Shown here: one piece after another, positions 25,637 through 37,070 of the stretch | Position numbering within the stretch: position 1 is the stretch's first letter | How the letters are laid out: each line of letters begins with the position of its first letter | Assembly: GCA_930367205.1 (NCBI GenBank) | Contig: OV884014.1 | Span: forward strand, 77,169,104 to 77,233,103 | From: Acanthosoma haemorrhoidale | Lineage: Eukaryota; Arthropoda; Insecta; Hemiptera; Acanthosomatidae | DNA: 64,000 bases | Reading direction: 5' to 3' | Made by a program: the position numbers and the translations under genes | Notes under the pieces: model-generated | Database searches by the model: none | Seen by the model: only the letters and a program-made list of their open reading frames with translations | Told to the model about the DNA's origin: nothing

Positions 25637-28600
25637 CTAAAAGACAGCAGAGTAATGTTGGATGAGAAGACAAATGGCTTTGATCTCACCCGACATGTCG
25701 GGGATCTGGTGGGAACCAGTCGTTGGAGGTGGCATCAGCGTCGGGGCAAACACAGTGCCAAGGTTATATGCGCTCATCTTGTTTGTGTGCTGCTGCTCAT
25801 CTACCCTGCAATCAATAACATTATACATAAAACGAAAAATATTATATTATTCTAACTGATCCCTTTAGGATAAAATATACAAATTTACATGGAATTACTT
25901 ATTAGTCACTTGCATTACAAAATAAGTATAACATCTGTAAGGTTATAAGAATAATGTTTCAATCAATATGTTTATAAAACTTTGCATGCTTAAAACTTGG
26001 CCATTTAGACAATTGTATCAATATGAAACATTTGAAATAGACAAAATTATGCACTAGAACAATATAAAATCCTGAGATTGTATTAAAGGAAGCATTATAA
26101 AATGCATTATTTTTTAAAAACTTTAAAAATAAATTTCCTTCGAACCATTTCATTATAAATAAGAAAATAAAAATTTTAAAAAGGAAGCAGTCTTATTATA
26201 CCAGGTAAAAAATATTATCATCGAAGACAATCACAAGTAGCGAATGAGTTATTAACCAAATTTGGTGCAGAGAAAGAAGGCATCAGATGAAGACAACAAT
26301 GTAAACATATTTAATCAATTTTATTGATTACTCATTTGAAAATTTGAACCAAGCAATGATATAAGAGTAGTTCTAAAAAAACATAAACCTTAATTAATAT
26401 TTGGCAATTATAAATATTTTTATTTTTGAATTGAAAAGAAAAAAACAATTTCACAAGTCTTATAATTGTCATAATCTTTTGAGAATAACAATGAGATACA
26501 AATAAATATGTCTACCTCACAAAAATATTTGACAAGTTACTTTGATGCGGCAAGCTTATAAATAATATTGAACCTGTATACATTTGTGCTGACTTGAATC
26601 CCCACCCCAAAAAAAACCCTTAAATTAATAGAAATAAATGACATTTCCTAACAACAGTAACTAGGGAAATAAACAAAATGTAGGAATTATCACCAGGCAA
26701 AAAAGAGTGTGAAAGGTTGCAGGGATATATTACAATAGGGAATGAACAAAGCTAATGAAAATAATAATAATGAATTATGAAATGTTAGATTAAAAAGGAG
26801 ATAATTAACTGGTAATGTCAAGGTTTGAAGATTGGGAGAGTTGGTAAGTGACAAATATTAGTGAGAATAGCGTTCCAAAGGTTTGTGGTACGGATAAGAA
26901 AAGAAGGTCAAAAGAGACAGATTTCTGGGAAAGGAGAAATAGGTTGGACGGGTGAGATATAGATAATAAAACAATTACCAGATGTTACTTGGAATACTAA
27001 CTTGGCAAGATGGGCCATTAGATACTTGAGGGTATTATAATGCGCTGGCGGCAGCAGAGCGAGTGCATCTTTCACAGCCTCTATCTGCTCTCGTTGGGTT
27101 CCCAGCTCTGCAACAGTCATCGGTTATCAGCACTATAGTTTATCTGGTCCTCTTTCTACCATAATACATATCTTATCTGGGATCAATATCCGATCCAATA
27201 GTAGTAAAGGTAACAATTGTAAATAGGTTTTTTGAGAGAACCTGCTGTTAGTAGAAGAGGATACAACAAGGTATCAGTAGAAGAGAAATAAACAGAATGT
27301 GATGTTTGTACAGAGGTGATGGTGAAACAATATGATATTCTATAGGGTAAAGATAAAAATAATAAAAAAATTACTCACGCACTGCTCTGATGATAATTGG
27401 GTGTACTTCATAGGTAAGGAGAGGAATCGGCAGGAGCCTGAAATACTGCTTTAGGATCCCAGCTACAACGTTTATGTTGTCATAAACTTCAGCACCAATG
27501 TCAGCATTTTCACCTTCTACAACAAGTCAGAGAGCAAGTGGGCTAGCTCATCATTAATGCTAAACAAAATATATCTGATGGTACAGTATAAATGTATGAG
27601 CATCATACAATAGTAAATGAAAAGAGTATTTTAATATTGAACAAAATTATCTCATCTAATGATGACTAACTAGAACATGTCAGATAAACAATTTTTTTTT
27701 AATTTAATTAAATCAAAATATATTCAAGAACACTAGGAGAATTCATTAGTCCCGTATTTTCAGGATAGAATAGTATTGTTAGGCCTTCTACAATTCTACC
27801 CTGATGTCTCCTGCTTTTCTTTGTCTTTTCTCTTGTATTTTCTCTTTAGGGGTGTCATTTTATACAACCATAATGAGGTAAATTAACGTAAAAATTAGTT
27901 AAATGGCTTGTTATTTTTCAGAATCTCTAGATACTATAATACTCTAGAGACATCTAGTAATTTATTTCAGCCAACACCATTCACTGACTAGTAGAGAAAG
28001 TAAATAAAAAGATAAGACTAAATCTACTATCTCACCTCTCTCGAGTCCCATTCTCAGAGTATCCATTTCATCTGCGAAACCAGATATCCTGTAGATGCCC
28101 TCAACGGTCAGACCTCGAGCCTATTCAAGCCATTATTAGAGACAAATTCACTATCTATTTAAAAATAATAAGTTTTTCATTTTTTTTGTTAATTAAAACG
28201 ATCTTACAAGTTTAAAATTTAAAAATTTTTTAAAATAAATTATTAATTATAGTAATATGAATTAATGTTTTATTTAAACCTTTTCTTTTAGAAAATACAG
28301 AAGTATGTTGTAAGATAGTGTATTTCTTTTAGTATTAAATTATAAATGGATACCTCTATTTCTCGAATGCACTTATCAACAACGAATGGCCTAACCGTCT
28401 TCTTGGCACGAACGAATGTGGTCAAGTCAACCCCAAACAGTGATCGAGAACTTTTCAGCTCAGGACAGCAGTCTGGAGGCATCTTTTCTGAGCACTTTGT
28501 GTGGGCGCTGAAACTGCAATCTGTAATTGTTTTTTATTTTGTTCATCTAATAATACATATAGAAAAAAAAATTCTTTTCTAAATTGTACGACTGGTCAAC

Positions 28601-31600
28601 CTTCCTAAAGTCTTAAAGACATAAAATTAAAAGCTAAAAAATGTCGGATAAAAGATAAATAAGAAATTACAGAAAGGATCTTGAAAGCAAAATAATTGAA
28701 AAATGTAAAAATAAACTTTCAAAACCCTTTTTTTATCCAAACAGCTACCCTTAGGCGACTTAGTCATATTAAGATTGAGTCGTACCTTATTAGCTATACA
28801 AAGGGACATGGGTATTGTACACATCTAAATGTTTGGTAACAATATAAATAAACCCTTTATAAGCAATTACCTTCACATTTTACTCCCTGGGCAGAGAAAC
28901 CCCATAAAAAGTTAGAGCAGAACTCGCACCAGTTAAGTCCTTTGAAATTATGAGTTTTAAAATTATGTGGTTTAACATAGTGGACCTCTTCTTCTTCTTC
29001 TTCTTCTTCCTTAGTGGTTTGTACTGGTTTTGTTCTTCTTTTAAACCTACAATTATACTAAATTTAGCAAAAATATAGTTCAGAATGTCAACATTAAATT
29101 TTATTGAATAAAGAAATAATCCAGTACATTGGATTATTTCTAGGAGGTTTCAAAAAATTGTAACCAGTCGCCATCATGTCTGTGAATTAAGGTCAACTTT
29201 GCTTTCATACAGTTTTAGAATTAACTCGTTGTTAAATCAAAATGATTTCAATTCACAGGGGAAGTTTTGAAATTGTTTTAATATAGTTCATAAGATACTG
29301 CACAACTTACCATGTTAATTATTAAATTAAGATCCAGTAAAAAAGGTTTTGATTTTTTTCCCAATGAAGATTAGAAACAGTAATAGTGGTTAGTGACTAA
29401 AGAGACACAACTGCCCTAGCTCTGATACTTATAATTTAGAGGAGTTTCTACTATACGGTTTTTTATACCAATCCATGCAACTGAAAAGATCATTCACTTA
29501 CACAAAAAACAAGCACATTTTAATCATTAAGAAAATTGAGGAAAAATAAGTAATTTAGTAGATAGACAAAATTATTGATTTATCAAATTATTATAGATAT
29601 TAATAATACCTATGTTTAAGGCACATTTGGTGTACACCCTAATTTTTTAATATATCAGAAATTAAAACTAAAATACAAATAGAAGTATAGAGATGGCGAC
29701 CAGTTAATAAACAAAATCAATTAGTTGATGTAAACATGTCATTGAAGCTAATAATAAGTAGAAATGACTCATCAAGAAATAGGTCTAGAGAGGTAACAAA
29801 TCAAAGAAAAACATTAGTTAGATGTTCATTTTGAATAAATCAATGATATTTATGTACAGTAGCATAGTGTGACTTACTTTTTAAGGGCCATGCTTTGCTT
29901 TGTGTAGTCCCAAAAAAAAAAGTGTTCCCACCGTTGGGTGGAATAAGGTGATATAAAGGTAAGCTACCCTTCATACCCTAAGTGTGAATATGTACGAGCG
30001 TAAAACCCAAAGAAACTGTCAGATATATTAAATTTTTATTACAAACAGCTACGCTTACAAGTTGACAATAATAACATGTAATGTGTCTGTAATATCACGA
30101 TGTAAGGAGAAATATAAACTTTAGGGTAAATAATCAATTTCCTTTTTATATGACTCGAGTAGTGAGGCAATATCATTTCAATTCTAACAGCAATCATCAT
30201 AATATGAATAACATATTGGTGAGGCCTAAACCATAATTGAATATGATATACAAGAAATCAACATACTTAAATTTGGATTACAAGCCAGGAGAACAAGTTT
30301 CAATTGCGAAGAGTAAAACACTAATACACTTATATATCGCTCAATTTGAAAATGGGTGGGTTATTTGTGTGAAGCAAGGCTATTTATTTCCTTTCCATTC
30401 TGGGTTGTCAGGGGCAATAGACAATGATTGAGACAGGACAAGTGGATTCTCATGCCCAGAAGTCAATTCATGAAGATCCTTTATACGTAAAATCATTACA
30501 CCTGATTTTAGTTGTAATTGGAAGAAAGGGAATATTTAAATCTTTGAGCAGGTATAATTAGAAATATAAAATGGTGTGTTGACCAATTTGCAAAGAATTT
30601 TTGATTGATTGATTAAGATTGTAACTTGGAAATATTTGAATTATTGGCTGAACCTCACAATTAAAGTGCATAAGTCATTTTCAGTCTAGGAACTATTATA
30701 TATTCATGTCACTGATCTGCTATCAAGAAGTCTAAGTAGTTTGTAATATTTATTTAGTTCCTGTTTTTGTATCTGTATATGAGCATTCCCTTAGTCATTT
30801 ATCCAAGGTGAGACCAAGGTACATGAGTTAGTCTTTGTTTGTTATTGCAGTTTGGGTCAAAGTAATTTGTGAAGATGATTTGTTTAGCACAATAGTTATA
30901 TGCTAACTTTGACTTTCATTATCTGTAATTCTCCATTTCTTTAGCCAAGGGCCAAAAGTTGAAAATGTTCCTGTAAATTTTTTTTGGGATCAGATCTGGA
31001 AGCAAGAAAGGAAGTGACATCAGCAAAAGTAAAATTTTTGGTGGATTACGATATCAACAGTGAATATGGAATTAAGGATAGAACTAAGAGCACTTCTGCA
31101 GAAATAAAAGAAAATTATGCACCATGGTGAATGTGGGATAAATTGGAAGAAGATAAGAAGGGATAATTAGATAGTAAGTATGAAGCAAAACGTTTTTGAG
31201 TTTCCTGAGGAGACCATGACTTACATTGTCAATGGCTTGAGAAACATCAAGGAATACCATTGAGGACTAAAGCTTTCACTCAAACTGCTTGATATTAAGT
31301 CAACAACTCTGTTCCAATGAAGGGTGATAGAATAAAGCCCAATGGTGATCAGGAATTTGTGTTCATGTTTAACTCTAGAGAGAATTTAAATATAAAGCAA
31401 TTTTTCCCAATTAAATGTTAATGCTTATACTGATATATTACAAAATCAATATAAGATTAGCATGAAAATATATACCTGGTTAGTGTGAGGTATGCTGGAG
31501 ATTTCTCATACTTGGCTACGTCACACATGAGCTGGATGTAAGGGCCAGCATTGGCCTCGATATGTAGCGTGACAAGTCCATCACGTACCAAGTCCTCCAC

Positions 31601-32934
31601 ACAATCAAACCTTTTTTCTTTCACATAGTGTTGACCGTCATGATACAGTCGATAGTGCTTGATCTTACCCTGGAACCTGCCAGTTTTAAACATCTCTAAC
31701 CATTTGAGGGAAAGCTACCATGAAAACATTCATGGATACATGATTTTAAACAAAAAACATTTCAATGATTATTAACTATGATGTTTATCTAATTTATAAT
31801 ACCTTGGATGAAACATAAATGTTTGAAAAATAAAACAAATACCTAAATGACAATGTTGGGAAGGGAGCACTGCTTGGTCCACTAAAACGAACCAAGTAAT
31901 AGCCATCATCAGTCAGAAGTTGATTTGCCTGCTGATGGGACAGCCTTCCGTGGAACTCAGCTCCGTAATGAGCCGGGCGATTCTCTAATATTTTTGTGCA
32001 AGCCACCTCCTTCGCCTCAGGTGCCTCTCGTTGCAACCGATACACTACAACATAACAATTATTGACACTCCATAGGTCGATGAAGCTTTTTTTTTTTTTT
32101 TCAAATAGAACACCTTTATCAGAACTACATATGCTCCATCTATTAGAATAATAAACAACCACTTGTGGCAGCACACACACAGCAGTTTTCAACTGCAGAT
32201 TAAACTTCTTACTTGAGCAGTGAAGGACCTATTACTCTATAGAGTAGGGAAGTTTAATAAGTACTTAATGATGATAACGCATGCTACCAAAAGTACCACT
32301 ATCAGTTATGATATCACAACAGCTACTATTGACATCTCTGATCACATGATCTATCATTAAAATATAATTTTTCCATCTTTGTTTCTGTATGTCTACCAAA
32401 GCAAGGAAGGGAGAATGAAGTGGCTCGGATGGATGTTGAGTTCATTCAGTGGTAAACCCTTAGGTCCCCAAAGCCACAATGTTCACATCAAACTTCTACC
32501 TCCAGTCCATCTAATACTAATCCCTGAAGAAGACATTTATAACGTCTTCCATAAATAAATGTTATAAAAATCTAACATCCTTCTATCATCGACTTAGCTG
32601 TTATCCCAACTAATTATTTCACTAAAATGAAAATTAACTTCTAATAAGTAATTCACAGTTTATTAACTTATGTTAATTTTTGTTTTCAAAATATTTGAAA
32701 ATAATCGAGAGATACATAATTGTCAGTCATTTTTTTAACAATTTACTTTGCTAGACTTACAGTCTGGTTTCCATACTGGTCCAATTGGAGATTCAGGCAA
32801 TTGAACTATTCCTTCAACATAATTAAATTAAGAAATTATTAATTAGCATTCTTCTTTTATTTATTTATTATTGAATGGATAAAAAACATCATTAATAAAC
32901 GTTAATTACCATTCTTTGCCGTATTCGAGTTCAT
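25637..32934 (-). CDS. RhoGAP5A: Chimaerin: SH2-C1-RhoGAP Rac GTPase-activating protein, complete
   Basis: Ten coding exons join in frame into 445 residues: 32910-32934, 32761-32811, 31843-32044, 31476-31676, 28871-29046, 28354-28520, 28036-28120, 27379-27516, 26979-27107 and 25637-25800. The order matches alpha2-chimaerin. A short N-terminus with [16 protein letters not shown] leads into an SH2 domain (about 45-130, YYLVRFSG). Next come a run of eight Glu (173-180) and a C1 domain (187-236) with every zinc ligand at canonical spacing. RhoGAP follows (about 255-445), with GIYRISG carrying the arginine finger R285 and [11 protein letters not shown]. The family is activated by diacylglycerol and switches Rac off, acting in axon guidance and actin control. 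The ATG at 32934 is the first after an in-frame stop, and a two-codon uORF overlaps it. The last splice needs the acceptor TAG just before 25800. Introns carry LINE debris. Confidence 0.93.
26630..26960 (-). mobile_element. LINE 3'-end remnant in chimaerin intron 9
   Basis: Minus-strand translation gives [16 protein letters not shown] followed by an [12 protein letters not shown] segment. This is the conserved tail of CR1/Jockey-type reverse transcriptases (RTxxLWNxLP). The rest is decayed. Confidence 0.4.
29047..31475 (-). other. Large chimaerin intron 4
   Basis: It lies between the SH2 and C1 exons. Its left half (29047-30400) is AT-rich with nothing recognisable, while 30450-31310 is a LINE remnant listed separately. 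Confidence 0.6.
30450..31310 (-). mobile_element. Jockey-clade LINE remnant in chimaerin intron 4
   Basis: Minus-strand frames, broken by many stops, read in order [18 protein letters not shown] (the palm motif with its Asp), a [19 protein letters not shown] segment, [15 protein letters not shown] and a DLNIPFLPI segment near the C-terminus. These correspond collinearly to a Jockey-type reverse transcriptase. It is heavily deleted and inactive, and lies in the same orientation as the host gene. Confidence 0.6.
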
Positions 32935-33228
32935 AGCATTTTTGATGAGTTTGATTACAAAGAGGATTTACATACGCTTATATAAACATAGAAATTACAC
33001 ATAAAAACAAGGAGCAGGTTATGTTTGTAATACTAAGAGGATCGAAGTTTAAAATACATATTACTCCTGTTACGTAGGGAATCTCTACTAACAGCAATGA
33101 TCTTTACTTTACCTGGATAGACTATTGACACGTCGACGATGTTCAGAGCTATAGGAACTGCTTAGAGTAGTCATGCCCTAAACTAAATACCACAACAGCT
33201 AAAACTGCGTCTCACAGTAGTTGAAAGG
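32935..33228 (-). promoter_or_regulatory. Chimaerin 5' leader and candidate non-coding first exon
   Basis: The minus-strand stretch from about 33185 down to 33112 is less AT-rich than its surroundings and ends in CTATCCAG|GTAAAG, a strong splice donor, so it may be a 5' UTR exon. No convincing acceptor appears before the ATG, so the start site is uncertain. A uORF ATG-CTA-TGA lies at 32931-32939 and overlaps the main start codon. Confidence 0.35.
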
Positions 33229-34346
33229 CAGAAATAAATCATTTTCCTATCAGTCTTGGTACATAGAAATAAATCCATTTTTCGAAGTATTCGATAAATC
33301 ATTTTCCTATCAGTCTTGGTACATAGAAATAAATCCGTTTTTCGAAGTATTCGATAAATCATTTTCTTATCAGTCTTGGTACATAGAAATAAATCCGTTT
33401 TTCGAAGTATTCGATAAATCATTTTCCTATCAGTCTTGGTACATAGAAATAAATCCATTTTTCGAAGTATTCGATAAATCATTTTCCTATCAGTCTTGGT
33501 ACATAGAAATAAATCCATTTTTCGAAGTATTCGATAAATCATTTTCCTATCAGTCTTGGTACATAGAAATAAATCCATTTTTCGAAGTATTCGATAAATC
33601 ATTTTCCTATCAGTCTTGGTACATAGAAATAAATCCGTTTTTCGAAGTATTCGATAAATCATTTTCCTATCAGTCTTGGTACATAGAAATAAATCCGTTT
33701 TTCGAAGTATTCGATAAATCATTTTCTTATCAGTCTTGGTACATAGAAATAAATCCGTTTTTCGAAGTATTCGATAAATCATTTTCCTATCAGTCTTGGT
33801 ACATAGAAATAAATCCATTTTTCGAAGTATTCGATAAATCATTTTCCTATCAGTCTTGGTACATAGAAATAAATACATTTTTCGAAGTATTCGATAAATC
33901 ATTTTCCTATCAGTCTTGGTACATAGAAATAAATCCGTTTTTCGAAGTATTCGATAAATCATTTTCCTATCAGTCTTGGTACATAGAAATAAATCCATTT
34001 TTCGAAGTATTCGATAAATCATTTTCCTATCAGTCTTGGTACATAGAAATAAATCCGTTTTTCGAAGTATTCGATAAATCATTTTCCTATCAGTCTTGGT
34101 ACATAGAAATAAATCCATTTTTCGAAGTATTCGATAAATCATTTTCCTATCAGTCTTGGTACATAGAAATAAATACATTTTTCGAAGTATTCGATAAATC
34201 ATTTTCCTATCAGTCTTGTTACATAGAAATAAATCCATTTTTCGGAGTATTCGATAAATCATTTTCCTATCAGTCTTGGTACATTGAAATAAATCCGTTT
34301 TTCGAAGTATTAGATAAATCATTTTCCTATCAGTCTTGGTACATAC
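33229..34346. repeat. 60-bp tandem repeat array, about 18.4 copies
   Basis: Head-to-tail units of exactly 60 bp run from 33241 to a partial copy ending at 34346. A short matching lead-in (AGAAATAAATC) begins at 33230. Units are nearly identical and differ mainly at three sites (CCATTT/CCGTTT/ACATTT, TCCTAT/TCTTAT, plus drift in the last two units). Because 60 is a multiple of three and no unit has a stop in the two frames concerned, both strands show long open frames: 376 codons on + (20-residue period YIEINPFF..) and 379 on - (period KMIYRILRK..). I regard these as by-products of the repeat. The array begins about 300 bp upstream of the chimaerin start codon. Confidence 0.98.
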
Positions 34347-35794
34347 ATTAGCTACCTAGAATAATTTTACTAATTATAACCTATTTATTTAATACTACTA
34401 GACTTCCAGTGAAATGCTAAAATAGTTTTCAACTATAGAATGACAGCCTGCTGATGAAATTATTATGATTTACTGAATCAGATAACTCTTGTGAATTTGA
34501 TTGCACTGTTCCACACGAAATATTCCGATATTATCATTGTGTTAAGTCCAAAACGAAGCCAGAAAAGATTCATCAAGTACCAGTTTTGGAAAAAAAAATG
34601 TGGTTGAATCAGAAATACCGAAACATTTGAAAATGCTCATTTTATTTTGCATTGCATTGCTGATATAAACTTATAATATTTGATATGACTTTTGTTTAAG
34701 CTTGATTAATTTTGAAATGATGAGTGAGTTTTTAGTTGAGTTTAATAGTACAGTAGTCCGCAGTATCTTCTCATTTCATTTGCTAATATATGATACCTTT
34801 TCTCTATCCTGGCTATATCCTGATGGAGGAATTGTGTTCCATGTCCATTTGAAACTGATACTAGGTTAAGAATAAACAGATCAAAATAGGAGTACACAAA
34901 ATGAATTATCAGTGATATTATGGAACCTAGTATCATACATCCATTTTTTCCGTATTATATATTGTTATCTAATTGGTATTTAAGCCACAACAAAAGTATC
35001 ATTTTCTAATTCACATAGATATATATTAAACTAAAAATAAAACATTTAGCCGCCACTGCTACCGAATAAAGTAAAAGCCATCAAAAATAGTAGTTATTGG
35101 TAAATAGTTACAACACAAAAACAACAATACAAATATTTTTGCAAACAGATCGAACATGACATGTTTATTTGCAAAATAGTCAACTTTCAACCACTGTGGG
35201 CTACCATCTCCGGTAATTTTCCTGACTTTGTTGACTTTTTTCAACGAATTCTGAAAATATGAAATTCTTGCATAATTTTAAAATCTATAGCATCATGGTG
35301 TCCCCCGTTAACAGCCCTTGTTGTATTATGATCCTCAAAGATGCTGGTTTCTGGAACAGTGTAGGGAACCCCAGGCAATCTGCCTGCCAGTGCCAAGGTT
35401 TGGGGTGAAATATTGCGCACTTTGAACCTTCAAGGAAGTGCCTTGGCAGAAAAATCCGGGCATAAGGTACTGTTTGAGGCAAGTCAAGTCACTTTGCACT
35501 GGCTCTTGGTTAAAATTCACGAAGATCCAAGGTTTGGGGCAGTGCTGCATCAGCCCTCCTCCAATAATAATAGCCTATCACACCAGTCACTCTAATCAGG
35601 GAATATTTAATATAACTCCCCAAGCAAGGATGGAGATTTATTTTTCATATCCCCTTGTTAAAATTTACACAGAGTTATAGTACAAAATATAGATTCTCAA
35701 GCTCTGGAATTTACAATTTCTTCATTATATTTCCTGTAGCTTAGCTAAATTTTATGCAGATTCTAATATGAAATCTAATAATTCTCTGTAATGT
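34347..35794. other. Intergenic, no gene recognised
   Basis: AT-rich. Around 35340-35560 a less AT-rich segment repeats the words CCAAGGTTTGGGG and TTGGCA at an interval of about 140 bp, which may be an old duplicated repeat. No protein similarity was seen. Confidence 0.45.
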
Positions 35795-37070
35795 ACAAAG
35801 TATAATAATGTGCATTATACATGAATCGACTGGATTTACTAAAGGTGATGGGGCTCACCTTTTTTTTTTCATAAACTTATAACTAACTTACGTCTAATAA
35901 ATAAATTCTTTACCTAATTTTTCCCCAACAGTCTGTTGTCACCGATGCGGGAGGGGTGGTGGGGCCATAGTGTTAAAAACTGGGTTTGTGAGATGCTGCA
36001 ACGAGTCAAAAAATTTGATGTGTCTCCGGTGTTTGAACTCACCCACCGATGGCACAAGCATCAGGTGCAGGTCGGCGTTCATTAACCACTCGAGAGAGGT
36101 ATGTCTGACAACTTTTCTCATAATCCCATTCCAAAATTGTTGGAAAATTTAGCTGTATTGGCAGTCAAGTGAGTATATAGTGGGGCACCGTACGTCAGAG
36201 CTGGCCGGAGGACACATTTATATATCATTAGTTTGAGACGCAGAGACAAGTTGGGTGAAGTTAGCAAGTGGTGAAGCCGGCAAGACCTGTGTCGTACTTT
36301 TTCTATTCTATTACTAAAACGAGTAGAGAAATGGATATGCCTATCCATTTTTATACCCAGATAGTACATTGAGAAAGCTGGTGAGTTCTCTAGCGCTCCT
36401 ATAGTAGAGAATTTTGGCAAGGCTAATTCCCCTTTTGGAGGGAGAAGATTACGCAGTCGGTCTTCGCACTGATGTTTAACTTATCCATTCTGTCACTGAT
36501 TCGGCATGTGTAAGAGCTCTTTGTGCACTCATGCTGCTGCTGTAAACCTTAATGTCGTCGGTTTCACACAATTTCAGATGTGTACATGTTGAAAAGAACG
36601 GGAGACAAAACCGCTAGTTGAGGAACTCCACAAATCAGAGGGAATGGGTTAGAGAGGTAATCACCCACCCGTACCCTCACCGATCTGTTCTTCAAGAACG
36701 AAACCGACATGGTGTATAACTGCTTTGGGCATTCCCAGTCGCAAAGCTGTCGGCACAGCACCCCGTGGGACACTGAGTCGAAAGCCTGCGTGCAGTCCAA
36801 CAAGATCATAGCAGTTGCTGTGTTCTTTAAGCCCGTTTGAGGCTCCGCCTCAGGAAGGGCCAAAAAAAAAAAAAGAAAAGTTGCTGTTCTTGTTGATACC
36901 GAGGGTGGCTTCCGTCTGTACCTTCACAAGCGGATGTTCTATACTCAAATGAGACTGAAAGCCTGCCTGCTTGTACGGAATGATAGAATTTTCCGAACAG
37001 AACTCCTTCAGGCAGTTCATTATCTTTTCAAGAATCTTCCGCATATGAGGGAGGAGGCCGAGGAGACAGG
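35795..37070 (-). mobile_element. Jockey-like LINE, longer 5'-truncated copy (copy 3)
   Basis: The minus strand reads collinearly through a reverse transcriptase: KILEKIMN, QAGFQSHLSIEHPLVK, AMILLDCTQAFDSVSHG (palm Asp), VRVGDYLSNPF, CGVPQLAVLSPVLFNMY, then TDDIKVYSSS (the DD pair kept but the usual preceding FA changed), YLGIKMDRHIHF, IYKCVLRPALTYGAPLY and finally VPSVGEFKHRRHIKFF. It ends in the shared 3' tail at 35795-35860. Frames are broken in at least three places, and a stretch near 36838-36880 rich in A (on +) interrupts the palm region. It is inactive. Copies at 14095-14510 and 14668-14999 are shorter relatives. Confidence 0.88.

Noticed and set aside
33241..34346. Possible CRISPR array
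   Set aside because: The 60-bp units are contiguous and identical throughout, with no unique spacers, and the sequence is eukaryotic.
33183..34351. 376- and 379-codon open frames on opposite strands taken as repeat-protein genes
   Set aside because: Both arise from the same 60-bp tandem array; a period divisible by three with no stop in one unit gives long frames automatically, and neither has a gene-like start, leader or non-repeat domain.
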